The position numbers and the translations under genes are program-made. From Microbacterium terrae (lineage in GTDB: Bacteria > Actinomycetota > Actinomycetes > Actinomycetales > Microbacteriaceae), in the NCBI RefSeq assembly GCF_017831975.1, contig NZ_JAFDSS010000001.1, positions 124,001-188,000 on the forward strand: a DNA stretch of 64,000 bases, read 5' to 3'. The notes beneath the pieces are model-generated. The model was not told the DNA's origin and made no database searches. It saw only the letters and a list, made by a program, of their open reading frames with translations. Of this stretch, positions 9,834-18,546 are shown one piece after another; position 1 is the first letter of the stretch; each line of letters begins with the position of its first letter.

Positions 9834-10031
9834 TCAGTTGTCGCGCAGGTCTTCCTTGATGTCGTTGCGCGCCTTGACGGAGTCGCGCTCGGCTTCGGCC
9901 TTCTTCACATCGGCGTCTGCCTTGGCCTCATCGACCTTGTCGCCGATGCGGTCGGTGGTGTCCTCCCACGCGCGCGAGATCTTCTCGCCCACAGCCTCGG
10001 CGGTCTCCTTGGCGTCGTCCATGATTCCCAT
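9834..10031 (-). CDS. Small charged helical protein
   Basis: 65 aa, almost entirely Ala/Asp/Glu/Lys/Arg with heptad-like spacing (KVDEAKADADVKKAEAERD), predicted as one long amphipathic helix or coiled coil. No membrane segment. SD AGGAG lies 7 nt before the ATG. It resembles small stress-type proteins of the CsbD/YtxH kind in composition only, so function is left open. Confidence 0.7.
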   Translation of the reverse strand: MGIMDDAKETAEAVGEKISRAWEDTTDRIGDKVDEAKADADVKKAEAERDSVKARNDIKEDLRDN

Positions 10032-10177
10032 CGCTGACTCCTCTCGTGTGGTCTGTGCACCCCACGCTACGTCGCGACGGGGGCTGTGCCAGGGGGCTTG
10101 TCAGGCGCCGATCCGCTTGGTAAAGAGCTGCCGTGCCGGCCCCGTCGTGAGCAGTCTGCGCCCCCTATGCTGAGCGC

Positions 10178-10558
10178 ATGACCTTCGCCTCCACAGTGAC
10201 CTCGACCGCCGACATGACGAGCCTGTTCTCGCAGACCAGCTGGGTCGGGATCGTCTTCTACGTGCTCGTCGCCGTCGCGCTGTGGAAGGTGTTCGAGAAG
10301 GCCGGGTACGCCGGTATCCTCGCGATCATCCCGATCGTGAACCTCGTGATCCTCGTGAAGATCGCGGGCTACTCCGCGTGGCTGACGCTGCTGTACCTGA
10401 TCCCGATCGTGAACCTGATCTTCGCGCTGTTCGTCGCGTTCCGGATCGGTCGCGCCTTCGGCAAGGGCGGGCTGTTCTCGTTCTTCTGGCTGTGGCTCTT
10501 CGCGTTCGTCGGCTACTTCATCATCGGGTTCGGCAAGGCGACGTACACGAAGCCCTGA
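10178..10558 (+). CDS. DUF5684 membrane protein
   Basis: 126 aa with four hydrophobic spans. The repeated KAGYAGILAIIPIVNLVIL and LLYLIPIVNLIFALFVAFRI blocks (IPIVN motif twice) are characteristic of DUF5684, of unknown function. There is no SD; TATGCT at 10166-10171 ends 6 nt before the ATG, the geometry of a leaderless promoter. Confidence 0.85.
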   Translation: MTFASTVTSTADMTSLFSQTSWVGIVFYVLVAVALWKVFEKAGYAGILAIIPIVNLVILVKIAGYSAWLTLLYLIPIVNLIFALFVAFRIGRAFGKGGLFSFFWLWLFAFVGYFIIGFGKATYTKP

Positions 10559-10627
10559 GCCGGTTGCGGCAGCTGCTGCGCGCTGCCGGCGGCCGGTTGC
10601 CGGTTGCCGGTTGCCGACCGCGGCGGG

Positions 10628-11473
10628 TCAGGCGATCGGCGTCGTGGTGTCGATGGCGTCGCGCAGCGGCCTGCGCATCGCCGCCCAGTAGCGCGTGGGC
10701 GTGACGCGCGTGAGCACGTCGACGAGGCCGGCCTCTCGCCCGATCATGGCGCGGGGGCGGCGGCGGACAGTCGCCTCGACGATGGTGTTCGCGGCGTCCG
10801 TGGGCTCGGTGTGGTACATCGACGCCTGCGCGGCGGCGGCGCGCTGTGCGACCGCCGGGTCGATCGCGGCGGCGTACCGACCGTGCAGGATGATGCCGGT
10901 CTTGACCCCCGCGGGGTAGATGGCGCCGACGGTGACCGTCGTGCCCTCGAGCTCGTGCCGCAGGGCCTCGGTGAAGCCGCGCACCGCGAACTTGCTCATC
11001 GCGTACGGGATGCGCCCGGCGGGTGCCGCGAGGCCGTAGATCGACACCAGATGGGTGATGTGCGCGGCAGGTTCCCGCCGCAGGGCGGGGAGCAGGGCCT
11101 TCGTGACGTTGACCGTGCCCCACAGGTTCACGTCCATGAGCCAGCGCATCTCGTCCATCGTGAGCTGGTCGAGGTTGCCGAGCATCGACGAGCCGGCGCA
11201 GGTGATGAGCGCCTGGACGTGCGGGTGGGATGCCTCGATCTCGGCCGCCAGCGCGAACACTGCGGCGTCGTCGGTGAGGTCGACCACGTGGGTCGTGTGG
11301 CCGGTGCCCGAGAGGTCCGCGCGGAGCGACTCCAGACCGTCGGCGTTGCGGTCGAGCAGGGCGAGTCGTGCGCCGCGCCGGTCGAGTTCGCGGGCGACGT
11401 CGGCTCCCATGCCGCTCGCCGCTCCGGTGATCACGGTGGTCCGGCCGCGAACCTCGAGTCGTGTCTTCGCCAC
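10628..11473 (-). CDS. Short-chain dehydrogenase/reductase
   Basis: 281 aa classical SDR. Seen: the cofactor motif TGAASGMG near the N-terminus, an Asn-x-x-Gly-like region ITCAGSS, and the active-site pair Ser in VSIYG and PYAMSK (Tyr-x-x-x-Lys). It would use NAD(P)H on an alcohol or ketone whose identity is not visible. Start GTG at 11473 is chosen because GAGGAG precedes it by 8 nt. An in-frame ATG 45 nt upstream has no SD. Confidence 0.85.
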   Translation of the reverse strand: MAKTRLEVRGRTTVITGAASGMGADVARELDRRGARLALLDRNADGLESLRADLSGTGHTTHVVDLTDDAAVFALAAEIEASHPHVQALITCAGSSMLGNLDQLTMDEMRWLMDVNLWGTVNVTKALLPALRREPAAHITHLVSIYGLAAPAGRIPYAMSKFAVRGFTEALRHELEGTTVTVGAIYPAGVKTGIILHGRYAAAIDPAVAQRAAAAQASMYHTEPTDAANTIVEATVRRRPRAMIGREAGLVDVLTRVTPTRYWAAMRRPLRDAIDTTTPIA

Positions 11474-11582
11474 GTGCAGTGCTCCTCGTCTTCGAGCGCC
11501 CCGCTGCGGGGCATCCATCGATTGTCGCTGACGCTGAGGGGTGCGGCGAACGCGTAGCCTCTACACAGGGAGGTGCGCGCCG

Positions 11583-12209
11583 GTGGGACGGAATTCGGAT
11601 GCGATCGCCGAGGGTGTGGCGATCGCCACGGCCGCGGCGCGTTTGACGATCCGCAACCACATCCTCGTCGAGACGATCGCGCACGACGAGCAGTTCGACG
11701 CCGCCTCGTTCGCCTCGTTCGCGCACGACACGCTCATCGCCCTGGCCGTCGAGCAGGAGGCCGCCGCAGACCTCGCCAAGCGTCAGCGCAAGAAGGCGTG
11801 GGGAAAGTTCAGCGATCCCGACGGCACCCACGACTACCGCGACCGCGACACCCGCAACCTCCGCCGGCGGCACAAGCAGTACGTCGGCGTCGCCAAGGAG
11901 CTGCGTCAGCGCGCCGAAGACCCGCACGCCGTGCGCACCCTCGTCGAGCAGTCGCGGGACGCTGCGTGGGGTGACGTCGAGGCGAACCTGCAGCGGCGCC
12001 TCATCGTGGAGGGCATGCGCCCCGACCTCGATCCCGACTACGAGCGCATGCGCACGGCTCGCATGCAGTCGCTGCGGCTCGTCGACCTTCCGAAGCTCGC
12101 TGCGCACCGTCGTCATCTCGCCGACGGCGACAGGGGAGCGGCGGTCGAGCCGGTGCCCGAGCGGTCGCCGCGCATCGGCGGGATCGACGCGAGCGAGTTC
12201 GATTCCTGA
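11583..12209 (+). CDS. Conserved-looking hypothetical protein
   Basis: 208 aa, soluble, rich in Arg/Asp/Glu and probably largely helical (VEQEAAADLAKRQRKKAWGK, RNLRRRHKQYVGVAKELRQR). No motif recognised. GTG at 11583 has GGAGG at 11569-11573 upstream and TAGCCT at 11553-11558 as a likely -10. Divergent from the SDR gene and followed by tRNA-Arg. Confidence 0.7.
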   Translation: MGRNSDAIAEGVAIATAAARLTIRNHILVETIAHDEQFDAASFASFAHDTLIALAVEQEAAADLAKRQRKKAWGKFSDPDGTHDYRDRDTRNLRRRHKQYVGVAKELRQRAEDPHAVRTLVEQSRDAAWGDVEANLQRRLIVEGMRPDLDPDYERMRTARMQSLRLVDLPKLAAHRRHLADGDRGAAVEPVPERSPRIGGIDASEFDS

Positions 12210-12328
12210 CCCGCGAGACCCCTGCTGTGACCGGACACGCCCGGGATGCGGGCCGTTCCGGCCTCGATTAGGGGAAGCGGCAGGACTCGGGTAATCTGGA
12301 CGACGGCTTGAGCGACAGCAAGAGCCGG

Positions 12329-12401
12329 GCGCCCGTAGCTCAATGGATAGAGCATCTGACTACGGATCAGAAGGTTAGGGGTTCGAGTCCCTTCGGGCGC
12401 A
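12329..12401 (+). tRNA. tRNA-Arg (anticodon ACG)
   Basis: Full cloverleaf: acceptor GCGCCCG pairs with CGGGCGC, D stem GCTC/GAGC, anticodon stem TCTGA/TCAGA around loop CTACGGA, T stem AGGGG/CCCTT with loop TTCGAGT, discriminator A at 12401. CCA is not encoded. It is followed by a T-rich terminator whose right arm begins one of the two 25-bp direct repeats. Confidence 0.97.
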
Positions 12402-12426
12402 CACTGTGTTGAGACAGTAACGATCG

Positions 12427-12452
12427 AAAACCCGCGGATCTCCGCGGGTTTT
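12427..12452 (+). terminator. Rho-independent terminator of tRNA-Arg
   Basis: AAAACCCGCGGA and its complement with a 2-nt loop, ending in TTTT. The stem is perfect. The right arm at 12441-12452 is also the first half of the 25-bp direct repeat. Confidence 0.9.
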
Positions 12453-12465
12453 CGTGGTTTCTGGG
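12441..12465 (+). repeat. 25-bp direct repeat, left copy (possible att site)
   Basis: Identical in all 25 bases to 26822-26846 and in the same orientation. It begins with TCCGCGGGTTTT, the right arm of the tRNA terminator, and continues into CGTGGTTTCTGGG. The match stops at both edges. The right copy lacks the left arm of the hairpin, as expected if this copy is the original chromosomal site. Confidence 0.8.
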
Positions 12466-12568
12466 ACTCGTGTGCCGGGGCTGTTCGGGTTCGAAAGGTT
12501 CACAATTTCGAGGCCGTGCAGGCTGTCCAGGGAATGCTGAGGCGATGCGGCGGCCGTTCTGATATCGA

Positions 12569-13210
12569 TCAGATGGTCGGCGGACCTGCGCACGGTAATT
12601 CCTCCCGAAGTTTCCGGGCGGCGTCGTACCGGCTTGTCGCGTCGAGCTTGACGCGGATATTGGCGACGTAGTTCGCGATCGTCTTCTCGGAGATGCCGAG
12701 CCGTTCACCGATGGCCTGGTTGCCGAGCCCGTGACGGAGCAGGTCGGCGACATCACTTTCGCGCGCGGTAAGGCGGTACCGCTTGGCCGTCTCGTCACGG
12801 TGGGAGGTCGTCGGCGCCTGGATGCGGACGCCGCTTCCGAGGATGCGTGCGCCCGCCATCGCTGCGTCGATCGCGGCGAGGATCTGCTCGGGTGCGGCAT
12901 CCTTCAGTACGTATCCATCGACACCGGCGTCGAGGGCGCGCTCGATGGAGGCGTTGTCGTCGTACATCGTGACGACGATGATCTTTACCTGGGGTGACTC
13001 TGCGCGCAGTCGGCCCGCGACCGCCGAGCCGTGGAGCTCGGGAAGTCCGAGGTCGAGGATGACGAGGTCGGGCCGGTGAGCGCGGACAGCCTCCAGCACC
13101 TCGGCACCGCTCGCGGCCTCTCCGACCACCTCGTGTCCGGAGGTCGACAGCAGGAAGGCGAGACCGCGACGGAAGACCGGGTGGTCGTCGATGATCAGGA
13201 CGCGGGTCAT
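12569..13210 (-). CDS. LuxR/NarL-family response regulator, module A
   Basis: 213 aa. Receiver domain 1-120 with acidic pocket Asp8/Asp9, phospho-acceptor Asp53 (ILDLGLPE), Thr in VVTMYDD and Lys in VLKDA. C-terminal LuxR HTH about 145-205 (LTARESDVADLL, then ISEKTIANYVANI). It should be phosphorylated by the kinase encoded just upstream, with which it shares an ATGA overlap at 13207-13210. Last gene of module A, which runs on the minus strand. Confidence 0.92.
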   Translation of the reverse strand: MTRVLIIDDHPVFRRGLAFLLSTSGHEVVGEAASGAEVLEAVRAHRPDLVILDLGLPELHGSAVAGRLRAESPQVKIIVVTMYDDNASIERALDAGVDGYVLKDAAPEQILAAIDAAMAGARILGSGVRIQAPTTSHRDETAKRYRLTARESDVADLLRHGLGNQAIGERLGISEKTIANYVANIRVKLDATSRYDAARKLREELPCAGPPTI

Positions 13211-14985
13211 GTCGCGCCTACCGGGAGCGCGGCGGCGACGCGCAGGCCGCCGAGCGGAGAGGTCTCCAAGTCGAAGCGTCCACCCAGGTCGTTGACCCGG
13301 TCGCGCATCGATGCCAGTCCGAGGCCCGGCCGCGCGGTGTGTGTGATGCCGTGCCCGTCGTCGTCGACGTGCACGAGGAGTGTGTGGTCGTCGATTGTGA
13401 CAAGCACCTCACAATTGCGGGCGCCGGAGTGCTTCCGCGCGTTCGTGACGGCCTCCTGCACGATTCGAAGTGCCGCAACCTCGACCGCCGCGGGAAGGTC
13501 GAGCTGCGCGGTCGGAGCCGCCACACTGACGCGCAGACCGTCGGTCGACCGCGCGCGGGCGCGGATGGCCGCGACCAGGCCGTCGGCGTCGAGTACGGGC
13601 GGGCGCAGGCCGTGCGCGAGGGCGCGGGTCTGGTCGATCGCGGCTTCGACGTCGGCCACCATGGTGCGGGCGGTGCCTGCAAGGGCGCCGTTCGATGCTT
13701 CGAGGAGCCGGACCACGCCGGATGCCGTCAGTCGAAGCCCGACGAGGGTGGGGGCGAGCTCGTCATGGAGGTCTCGCCGCAGGCGCTTGCGTTCCTCTTC
13801 GTGCGCGCACACGAGCGCGGCACGGGCATCGACAAGGTCGTTCACGGTGCGCGCGGCGTGGAGGGAAGCTGCGGCCCGCTGCGCGAGCTGATCCAGCACC
13901 CTGCGATCCGTTCTCGTCAGCCCCGTTTCGCCGGTCCGCGCAGACACGGTGATCCGAGCGATCTCGACCCCCGCGTATGGCACGGCCACGACCTCGTCGG
14001 GTGCTCGCGCATCCGACGACACGGCCTCGCCGCTGGTCCCGGAGCGGAGCCCCGGGCCCGAGACGATGGTGCGCGCGGATCCGAGAGCCCGCGCCACGAC
14101 CTCGGCGATGACCTGAGGTGCGTCGGTCGGGTCGTCGGCCGCGCCGAGCACACTGTCGAGTGCCCGCACCGCCACGGCGGGCGACATTCGCCCGTGGTAG
14201 ACGAACCACGCCGCTATGCGTCCGCCGACGAACCAGAGCGGGACCGCGACGACGCCCGCGGCGATGGCGGCAGGCCATGGATGCTGCGGGAGCCACCCGA
14301 CGACCAGGCCGACGAGGATGACCGTCGGGACTGCGACCACGATGACACGGACGACCTCGAACAGCACGACGTCCACAGGAGCCAGACGAGGAGCAGCGAT
14401 GCCGACGGCGAGCGCGACCGGCGATGCGATGACGAGGGTCGTGACAAGCGCGTCAACCCAGGGTCCGGAGTTCGCGATCGTCGTGCTCGACAGCGCGGTC
14501 GCCGCTACGACGACAGACATGCCGCCGAATGTGACGATCGCTCCGAGCACGGCCCACCGGACGCCCTCGCGCTCCGATGTGGAGAGCCGACGGAGATAGC
14601 GGACGACCGTGCCGATGATGAGGACCGTCATCGCGAACGGCACGAGGATCAGATACCACGACTCGTCCAGCGCCGCCGTGCCGACCACAGCGAGACCGGC
14701 CGCGCCGGCTACGACCGATACGACCGGGATCCACAGCCAGCGGGGGACGACGCGACCGCCTGGGTATGAGGCGAACACGAGCGCATAACCCGTCGCATTG
14801 AGCACGCCATCCCATGCGACGTCGGAGGGCTGGACGGACGCGACCGGAATCGCGACCAGCACGAGCAGCACCCCGGCGTCGGCGAGCGTGAAGCGTCGAC
14901 GTCGGATCACGGCCGCGACGAGCACGGCGACAGCGACCGCGGAGATCACCGCGGCGGCCGTCGAGACGATCGCCGGTTCATTCAT
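13207..14985 (-). CDS. Sensor histidine kinase with membrane N-terminus, module A
   Basis: 592 aa. Roughly 250 residues of closely spaced membrane spans carry the YPGGRVVPRW motif that recurs in all four island kinases. A GAF-like linker follows, then HisKA_3 with EEERKRLRRDLHDELAPT (phospho-His about 407), and HATPase_c with N box IVQEAVTNARKHSG, G1 DDDGHGI and G2 GLGLASMRDRV. The sensed signal is not evident; the membrane part itself or the partner membrane protein may sense it. It overlaps the membrane-protein stop by 8 nt and the regulator start by 4. Confidence 0.9.
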   Translation of the reverse strand: MNEPAIVSTAAAVISAVAVAVLVAAVIRRRRFTLADAGVLLVLVAIPVASVQPSDVAWDGVLNATGYALVFASYPGGRVVPRWLWIPVVSVVAGAAGLAVVGTAALDESWYLILVPFAMTVLIIGTVVRYLRRLSTSEREGVRWAVLGAIVTFGGMSVVVAATALSSTTIANSGPWVDALVTTLVIASPVALAVGIAAPRLAPVDVVLFEVVRVIVVAVPTVILVGLVVGWLPQHPWPAAIAAGVVAVPLWFVGGRIAAWFVYHGRMSPAVAVRALDSVLGAADDPTDAPQVIAEVVARALGSARTIVSGPGLRSGTSGEAVSSDARAPDEVVAVPYAGVEIARITVSARTGETGLTRTDRRVLDQLAQRAAASLHAARTVNDLVDARAALVCAHEEERKRLRRDLHDELAPTLVGLRLTASGVVRLLEASNGALAGTARTMVADVEAAIDQTRALAHGLRPPVLDADGLVAAIRARARSTDGLRVSVAAPTAQLDLPAAVEVAALRIVQEAVTNARKHSGARNCEVLVTIDDHTLLVHVDDDGHGITHTARPGLGLASMRDRVNDLGGRFDLETSPLGGLRVAAALPVGAT

Positions 14986-15676
14986 CCGCTGAAGTCTGAC
15001 GCATCGGTCGGCGGCGACGCCAGAGCGCGATGCCCAGCAGAACGAAAGCAGGAATGAAGGCGAACTGGACCGGGAGGAAGGAGAACGTGAAGCCCCCGAT
15101 GATCAGCATCGCCAGCACGATCAACAGGATCCCTGTCAGCCGCCCAATGATCCCGCGTCGCGGGCCGGTCACACCAAGCCAGACGAGCCACGCCGCCGTG
15201 CAGCATGCTGCGACGGTGAGCGCCGCGCCGGTCGCAATGTTCACAGCCCACAGTGCGGCGACCTGCGCGCCCTCGTCGGCTCCGGTATGTACGAGGTTGG
15301 CAGCGACGAAGCTGTACATGCCGAGGGAACCGGCACCGGACAGGAAGTAACCCCCCGTGCCGATCATGCCGAGGGCGGTGCCCGCGCGCCCCCACGGCGA
15401 AGTGGTGTCGACGGTCGCCACCACGGTCAGGAGCACGCCAACGCCGATGAGCGCGAAGATCACCGCCCCCGAGACCCCCCACCACTCATGCTGAGAGATG
15501 TCGGCAGGACGAGGGTACGGTGCCGTGTCCTCCTCTCCCAAGATGGCCATCACGACGCTCCGGAAGGTCGGAAGGAGCACGTACCCCGCCGAGACGACGA
15601 GCGCCCCGAGCGCTCCGGTCCTGAGGTCCTGGGCGCTCGGTCTGGCAACGAGGGCTTCATGGGTCTGAAAGGCCAT
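14978..15676 (-). CDS. Multi-pass membrane protein, module A partner
   Basis: 232 aa with about six spans and a first extracytoplasmic loop rich in acidic residues (GEEDTAPYPRPADISQHEWW). A second loop follows FLSGAGSLGMYSF. Start ATG at 15676 has GGAGG upstream. It heads the operon (membrane protein, kinase, regulator), so it probably acts as sensor accessory or as the regulated target. No named family is recognised. Confidence 0.8.
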   Translation of the reverse strand: MAFQTHEALVARPSAQDLRTGALGALVVSAGYVLLPTFRSVVMAILGEEDTAPYPRPADISQHEWWGVSGAVIFALIGVGVLLTVVATVDTTSPWGRAGTALGMIGTGGYFLSGAGSLGMYSFVAANLVHTGADEGAQVAALWAVNIATGAALTVAACCTAAWLVWLGVTGPRRGIIGRLTGILLIVLAMLIIGGFTFSFLPVQFAFIPAFVLLGIALWRRRRPMRQTSADE

Positions 15677-15719
15677 GTCGGCCTCCTCTCGGTTGGTTGG
15701 CCCATCCCACACGGAAACC

Positions 15720-15735
15720 TTCCCGGGAGGACAGT
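15720..15735 (-). promoter_or_regulatory. Shared module motif, module A copy
   Basis: Reads ACTGTCCTCCCGGGAA on the minus strand, 43 nt before the ATG at 15676. Matches the B and D copies in the pattern (A/C)CTGT-N3-(C/T)CCGGGAA. Confidence 0.5.
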
Positions 15736-15749
15736 GCACTTTCCGCCCG

Positions 15750-15786
15750 GCCCCCGACGTCGTGGCGGCTCCCCGACGTCGGGGGC
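15750..15786. repeat. Inverted repeat with CGACGTCG cores
   Basis: GCCCCCGACGTCG at 15750-15762 and its exact complement at 15774-15786, separated by 11 nt. Each arm contains the palindrome CGACGTCG. It lies in the divergent promoter region about 75 nt upstream of the module A start, so it is a candidate operator rather than a terminator. Confidence 0.55.
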
Positions 15787-15890
15787 TGAGGGACCGCGGT
15801 CCGCATCCTGGCAACGCGAAATGTGTCGCTCGATTCAGGCGCGGCCGATCAACGGCTTCGCGTGATGCGCCACGTGGTGTCGTCGTCTCG

Positions 15891-15913
15891 GATCCCTATT
15901 CGGGCGGTGCCCG
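15891..15913 (+). repeat. Inter-module 23-bp motif, degenerate copy (A/B spacer)
   Basis: Begins GATCC and contains CGGGC with TGC and CG at the same spacing as the copies at 19206, 19573 and 23289. 16 of 23 bases match the copy at 23289. Confidence 0.35.
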
Positions 15914-15959
15914 CTGGTGGGGCCTTCGCGTGCGGATGGGCCTGTCGGGAAGACGTGAC

Positions 15960-15975
15960 CCTGTCAGTCCGGGAA
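15960..15975 (+). promoter_or_regulatory. Shared module motif, module B copy
   Basis: CCTGTCAGTCCGGGAA, ending exactly 59 nt before the module B ATG. The module D copy has the same 59-nt spacing. Confidence 0.5.
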
Positions 15976-16034
15976 TGCTTCAGGGTTCCCTGGTCCCAGG
16001 TGCCGCGAACGCGGCTGGGCGAAAGGACAGGACC

Positions 16035-16724
16035 ATGACGACTTCTCTTCGGGTTGCGGGCTGGGGCACTCTCGGCTTCGCACTCGCGTTCTTCGTGACG
16101 TTCACCCTCAATGCGTTGGTGAACACCCTCGTGCCGCTGGCCGAGCATCCTCTGGCGTCAGACATGGCCGATCAGCATTGGGGAGGCGTGCTGTTCCTCT
16201 CCACGTGGTCGAGCGCGGGCATTGCTCTCGGTGTCGCAACGATCGGACTTGCGGCCATCGTCTGGCCCGATGGAGGGCAGGTGGCACGTCTCTCGCATCT
16301 GTTCGGCGCGATTGCGACTGCTGGTTGGCTGCTTAGTGGGGCGGCGAGCTTCGCGCAGCGCACCACCCTGCTCAATGACAACATTGCCGCGGCCTCCGCC
16401 GATCCCGCGGCCGAGAACGCCGTCATCGAAGGCCTCTTCGTCGGAGTCCATACTGGTGGCGTGCTCTTCGCGGTTGCCGCATTGCCGTGGCTCGGCATCG
16501 TCGCCGTGGGAGCCGCGGGCCATCTGCCACGGACCGTCGTGGTGCTGTTGTGGGTGGCGGCGGTTGCATCGTTCGCGGGATTCGTCGCGCTCGGCCTGCA
16601 ACTGGGGTTCCTCGTGGTGATGCTCGCCTTCGGAACCATAGGGGGCATCCTCCTGATCCGTGCGCGCCGGGCGGCAGAAGCGCCCGTGGAGAAGGCTCCC
16701 ATGGCAACACCGGCTGCGGCATGA
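16035..16724 (+). CDS. Multi-pass membrane protein, module B partner
   Basis: 229 aa, about six spans. A conserved-looking GWLLSGAASFAQR segment parallels YFLSGAGSLGMYS of the module A protein, followed by a hydrophilic loop (LNDNIAAASADPAAENAVIE). The cytoplasmic tail ends RARRAAEAPVEKAPMATPAAA. SD AAGGACAGG precedes the ATG. Seven nt separate it from the kinase gene. The role is probably tied to the kinase, as in the other modules. Confidence 0.8.
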   Translation: MTTSLRVAGWGTLGFALAFFVTFTLNALVNTLVPLAEHPLASDMADQHWGGVLFLSTWSSAGIALGVATIGLAAIVWPDGGQVARLSHLFGAIATAGWLLSGAASFAQRTTLLNDNIAAASADPAAENAVIEGLFVGVHTGGVLFAVAALPWLGIVAVGAAGHLPRTVVVLLWVAAVASFAGFVALGLQLGFLVVMLAFGTIGGILLIRARRAAEAPVEKAPMATPAAA

Positions 16725-16731
16725 TGACGCC

Positions 16732-18540
16732 ATGGAAATCGCGGTCGCCGTCCTGATCCAGGCGGTGTACTGGCCGCTCGCCGCGGTGCTGGTGTGGCGA
16801 GCGGTCCGTCGCCGCGCCCCGATGCTCGTTGCCATCCTGGTCGCGGTGCTCCTTGCGGCTGGCGCGATCGCAGCGCTCGATCCGATGTCAGAAGCCACGT
16901 TCAGCCGCGTCCCGATCGGCATCGGGAACGCCACGATCGCCGTGTTGCTCGCCGTCTTCCCCGACGGGCGGGCGGTACCGCGATGGATCCTCATTCCGGC
17001 CGCTTTGGAAGTCGGGATTCAGGTTGGGAATCTGGCGAGCGGCCTCGCATGGGAGAACCGGCAGCCCTGGTGGCCGATCCATTTCGCGGTGCTGTGGACG
17101 GTGATGCTCCTCGCCGGACAGCTCTATCGTTACCTGCGCAGGTCGAGCATTGAGGAACGAACTCAGGCGCGCTGGCCGCTCCTGGGCATGATCACCGTGA
17201 TGCTCGGATTCCTGGTGTGGATGGTGGCGGGAGCCGGCGGCATCCCTGTATCGAGCGTCTGGGTGGCGAACCTGCTGAACGCCGTTCTGGCTCCGACCTT
17301 CGCGATCGGACTGCTAGCGCCGCGAACAGCGCCGGTCGACCTACTCCTGGCGTGGGTGATCACGGGCGGTCTCTGGCTCATCGCCGTCGGTTCCATCGCG
17401 GCCGCGTCCGTCAAGGTATTCGACGCGTGGATCCCGGATGCTGCGCCCTGGCTGGCGGCGATGGTCAGTGCGACGGGCGGCCTCTTGCTCGCGATAGTCG
17501 CGCGGTGGATCGGAAGGCGTACCGCCTTCGGTCGCCTCACCAGCCCGGTGCGCGCCGTGGCTGAGCTGGGTGATCGGCTCGGGGCATCCATCGACCCGCG
17601 AGATGTTCCACGCCACATCGTCGACACCGTCACGGACGCACTTCACCTTCGAGGGGTTCGGGTGGCCAGCCCGTCCGGACTTCACGCTCACGTGGGCGAG
17701 GAGCCGCTTGGCGCCGAAGCCGTGGACATCCCCATCCGGTACGCGGGGCTCACCGTGGGAACCCTCACCGCTCTGCCCCGCCTAGGCGATGCGGCTCTGA
17801 CGCCGCGTGACCGGGCGACGCTCGAGCGGATGTGCCGCCAGGCCGGTCCCGCCCTGCACAACACTCAGGTGCTCGCCGACCTCCTGGACGCCAGGTCACA
17901 ACTCGTGTTCGCGCGTGAAGAGGAGCGCAAGCGGCTGCGCCGTGATCTTCATGATGACCTGGCCCCCACCTTCTCCGGTCTCGGACTCTCCGCCGCCGCC
18001 GTCGAAGCGTTCGCCCGGGCAGGCGATGAGCGCGCGGCGGCCGCTGCAGCACGACTCGTGGAAGGGTTCTCATCAGCATCCCGTCAGTTGCGTGATGTCG
18101 CCTACGACCTGCGCCCGCCCGTGCTCGACGATCGCGGTCTGGTGGAGGCCATCCGTGAGCGCGTCGGTTCAACGGAGCACCCGGTCGTCACCGTTGAAGC
18201 CGACACCACGCTCCCCGCTCTCCCCGCGGCAATCGAGGCTGCGGCTTTCCGCATCGCTCAAGAAGCGGTGGCGAACGTCAAGCGTCACGCATCCGCATCC
18301 CACTGCGTCGTATCGGTTGCCTCGGGGCCGGATGCACTCCGGATCGTAGTGACCGATGATGGTCGCGGCATCGCCCCGGAGTCGACAATCGGTGTCGGCA
18401 TCCAATCGATGCGGGAGCGCACCGACGAAGTCGGGGGGACACTCACGATCGACCGTCCCCCCGCGGGCGGAACGAGGGTCGTCGCAGATTTGCCGCTCCT
18501 GAGCCCCACTCCGGTCGCCACCATGAGCGGGAGACCATAA
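16732..18540 (+). CDS. Sensor histidine kinase with membrane N-terminus, module B
   Basis: 602 aa. Eight or more membrane spans with FPDGRAVPRW near residue 80, a GAF-like linker, then EEERKRLRRDLHDDLAPT with phospho-His about 407, the same position as in module A. The ATPase domain has AFRIAQEAVANVKRHA, TDDGRGI and GVGIQSMRERT. By eye this module has more A/T at third positions than the flanking chromosomal genes. Its regulator follows 6 nt downstream. Confidence 0.9.
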   Translation: MEIAVAVLIQAVYWPLAAVLVWRAVRRRAPMLVAILVAVLLAAGAIAALDPMSEATFSRVPIGIGNATIAVLLAVFPDGRAVPRWILIPAALEVGIQVGNLASGLAWENRQPWWPIHFAVLWTVMLLAGQLYRYLRRSSIEERTQARWPLLGMITVMLGFLVWMVAGAGGIPVSSVWVANLLNAVLAPTFAIGLLAPRTAPVDLLLAWVITGGLWLIAVGSIAAASVKVFDAWIPDAAPWLAAMVSATGGLLLAIVARWIGRRTAFGRLTSPVRAVAELGDRLGASIDPRDVPRHIVDTVTDALHLRGVRVASPSGLHAHVGEEPLGAEAVDIPIRYAGLTVGTLTALPRLGDAALTPRDRATLERMCRQAGPALHNTQVLADLLDARSQLVFAREEERKRLRRDLHDDLAPTFSGLGLSAAAVEAFARAGDERAAAAAARLVEGFSSASRQLRDVAYDLRPPVLDDRGLVEAIRERVGSTEHPVVTVEADTTLPALPAAIEAAAFRIAQEAVANVKRHASASHCVVSVASGPDALRIVVTDDGRGIAPESTIGVGIQSMRERTDEVGGTLTIDRPPAGGTRVVADLPLLSPTPVATMSGRP

Positions 18541-18546
18541 GTAGTC

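Larger units (their letters stand above)
15677..16034. promoter_or_regulatory. Divergent control region between modules A and B
   Basis: 358 bp without a gene. It holds the module A promoter-like motif (15720-15735), a 13-bp perfect inverted repeat (15750-15786), a degenerate copy of the inter-module motif (15891-15913), and the module B motif (15960-15975). Both promoters must lie here. Confidence 0.6.

Noticed and set aside
10592..10614. Three tandem GCCGGTT-type 7-bp units after the DUF5684 gene
   Set aside because: Short and in a GC-rich gap; noted but with no evidence of function.
12375..12593. 72-codon minus-strand frame between tRNA-Arg and the module A regulator
   Set aside because: It runs through the terminator and tRNA 3' end, ends in the antisense of the tRNA and has no coding signature.
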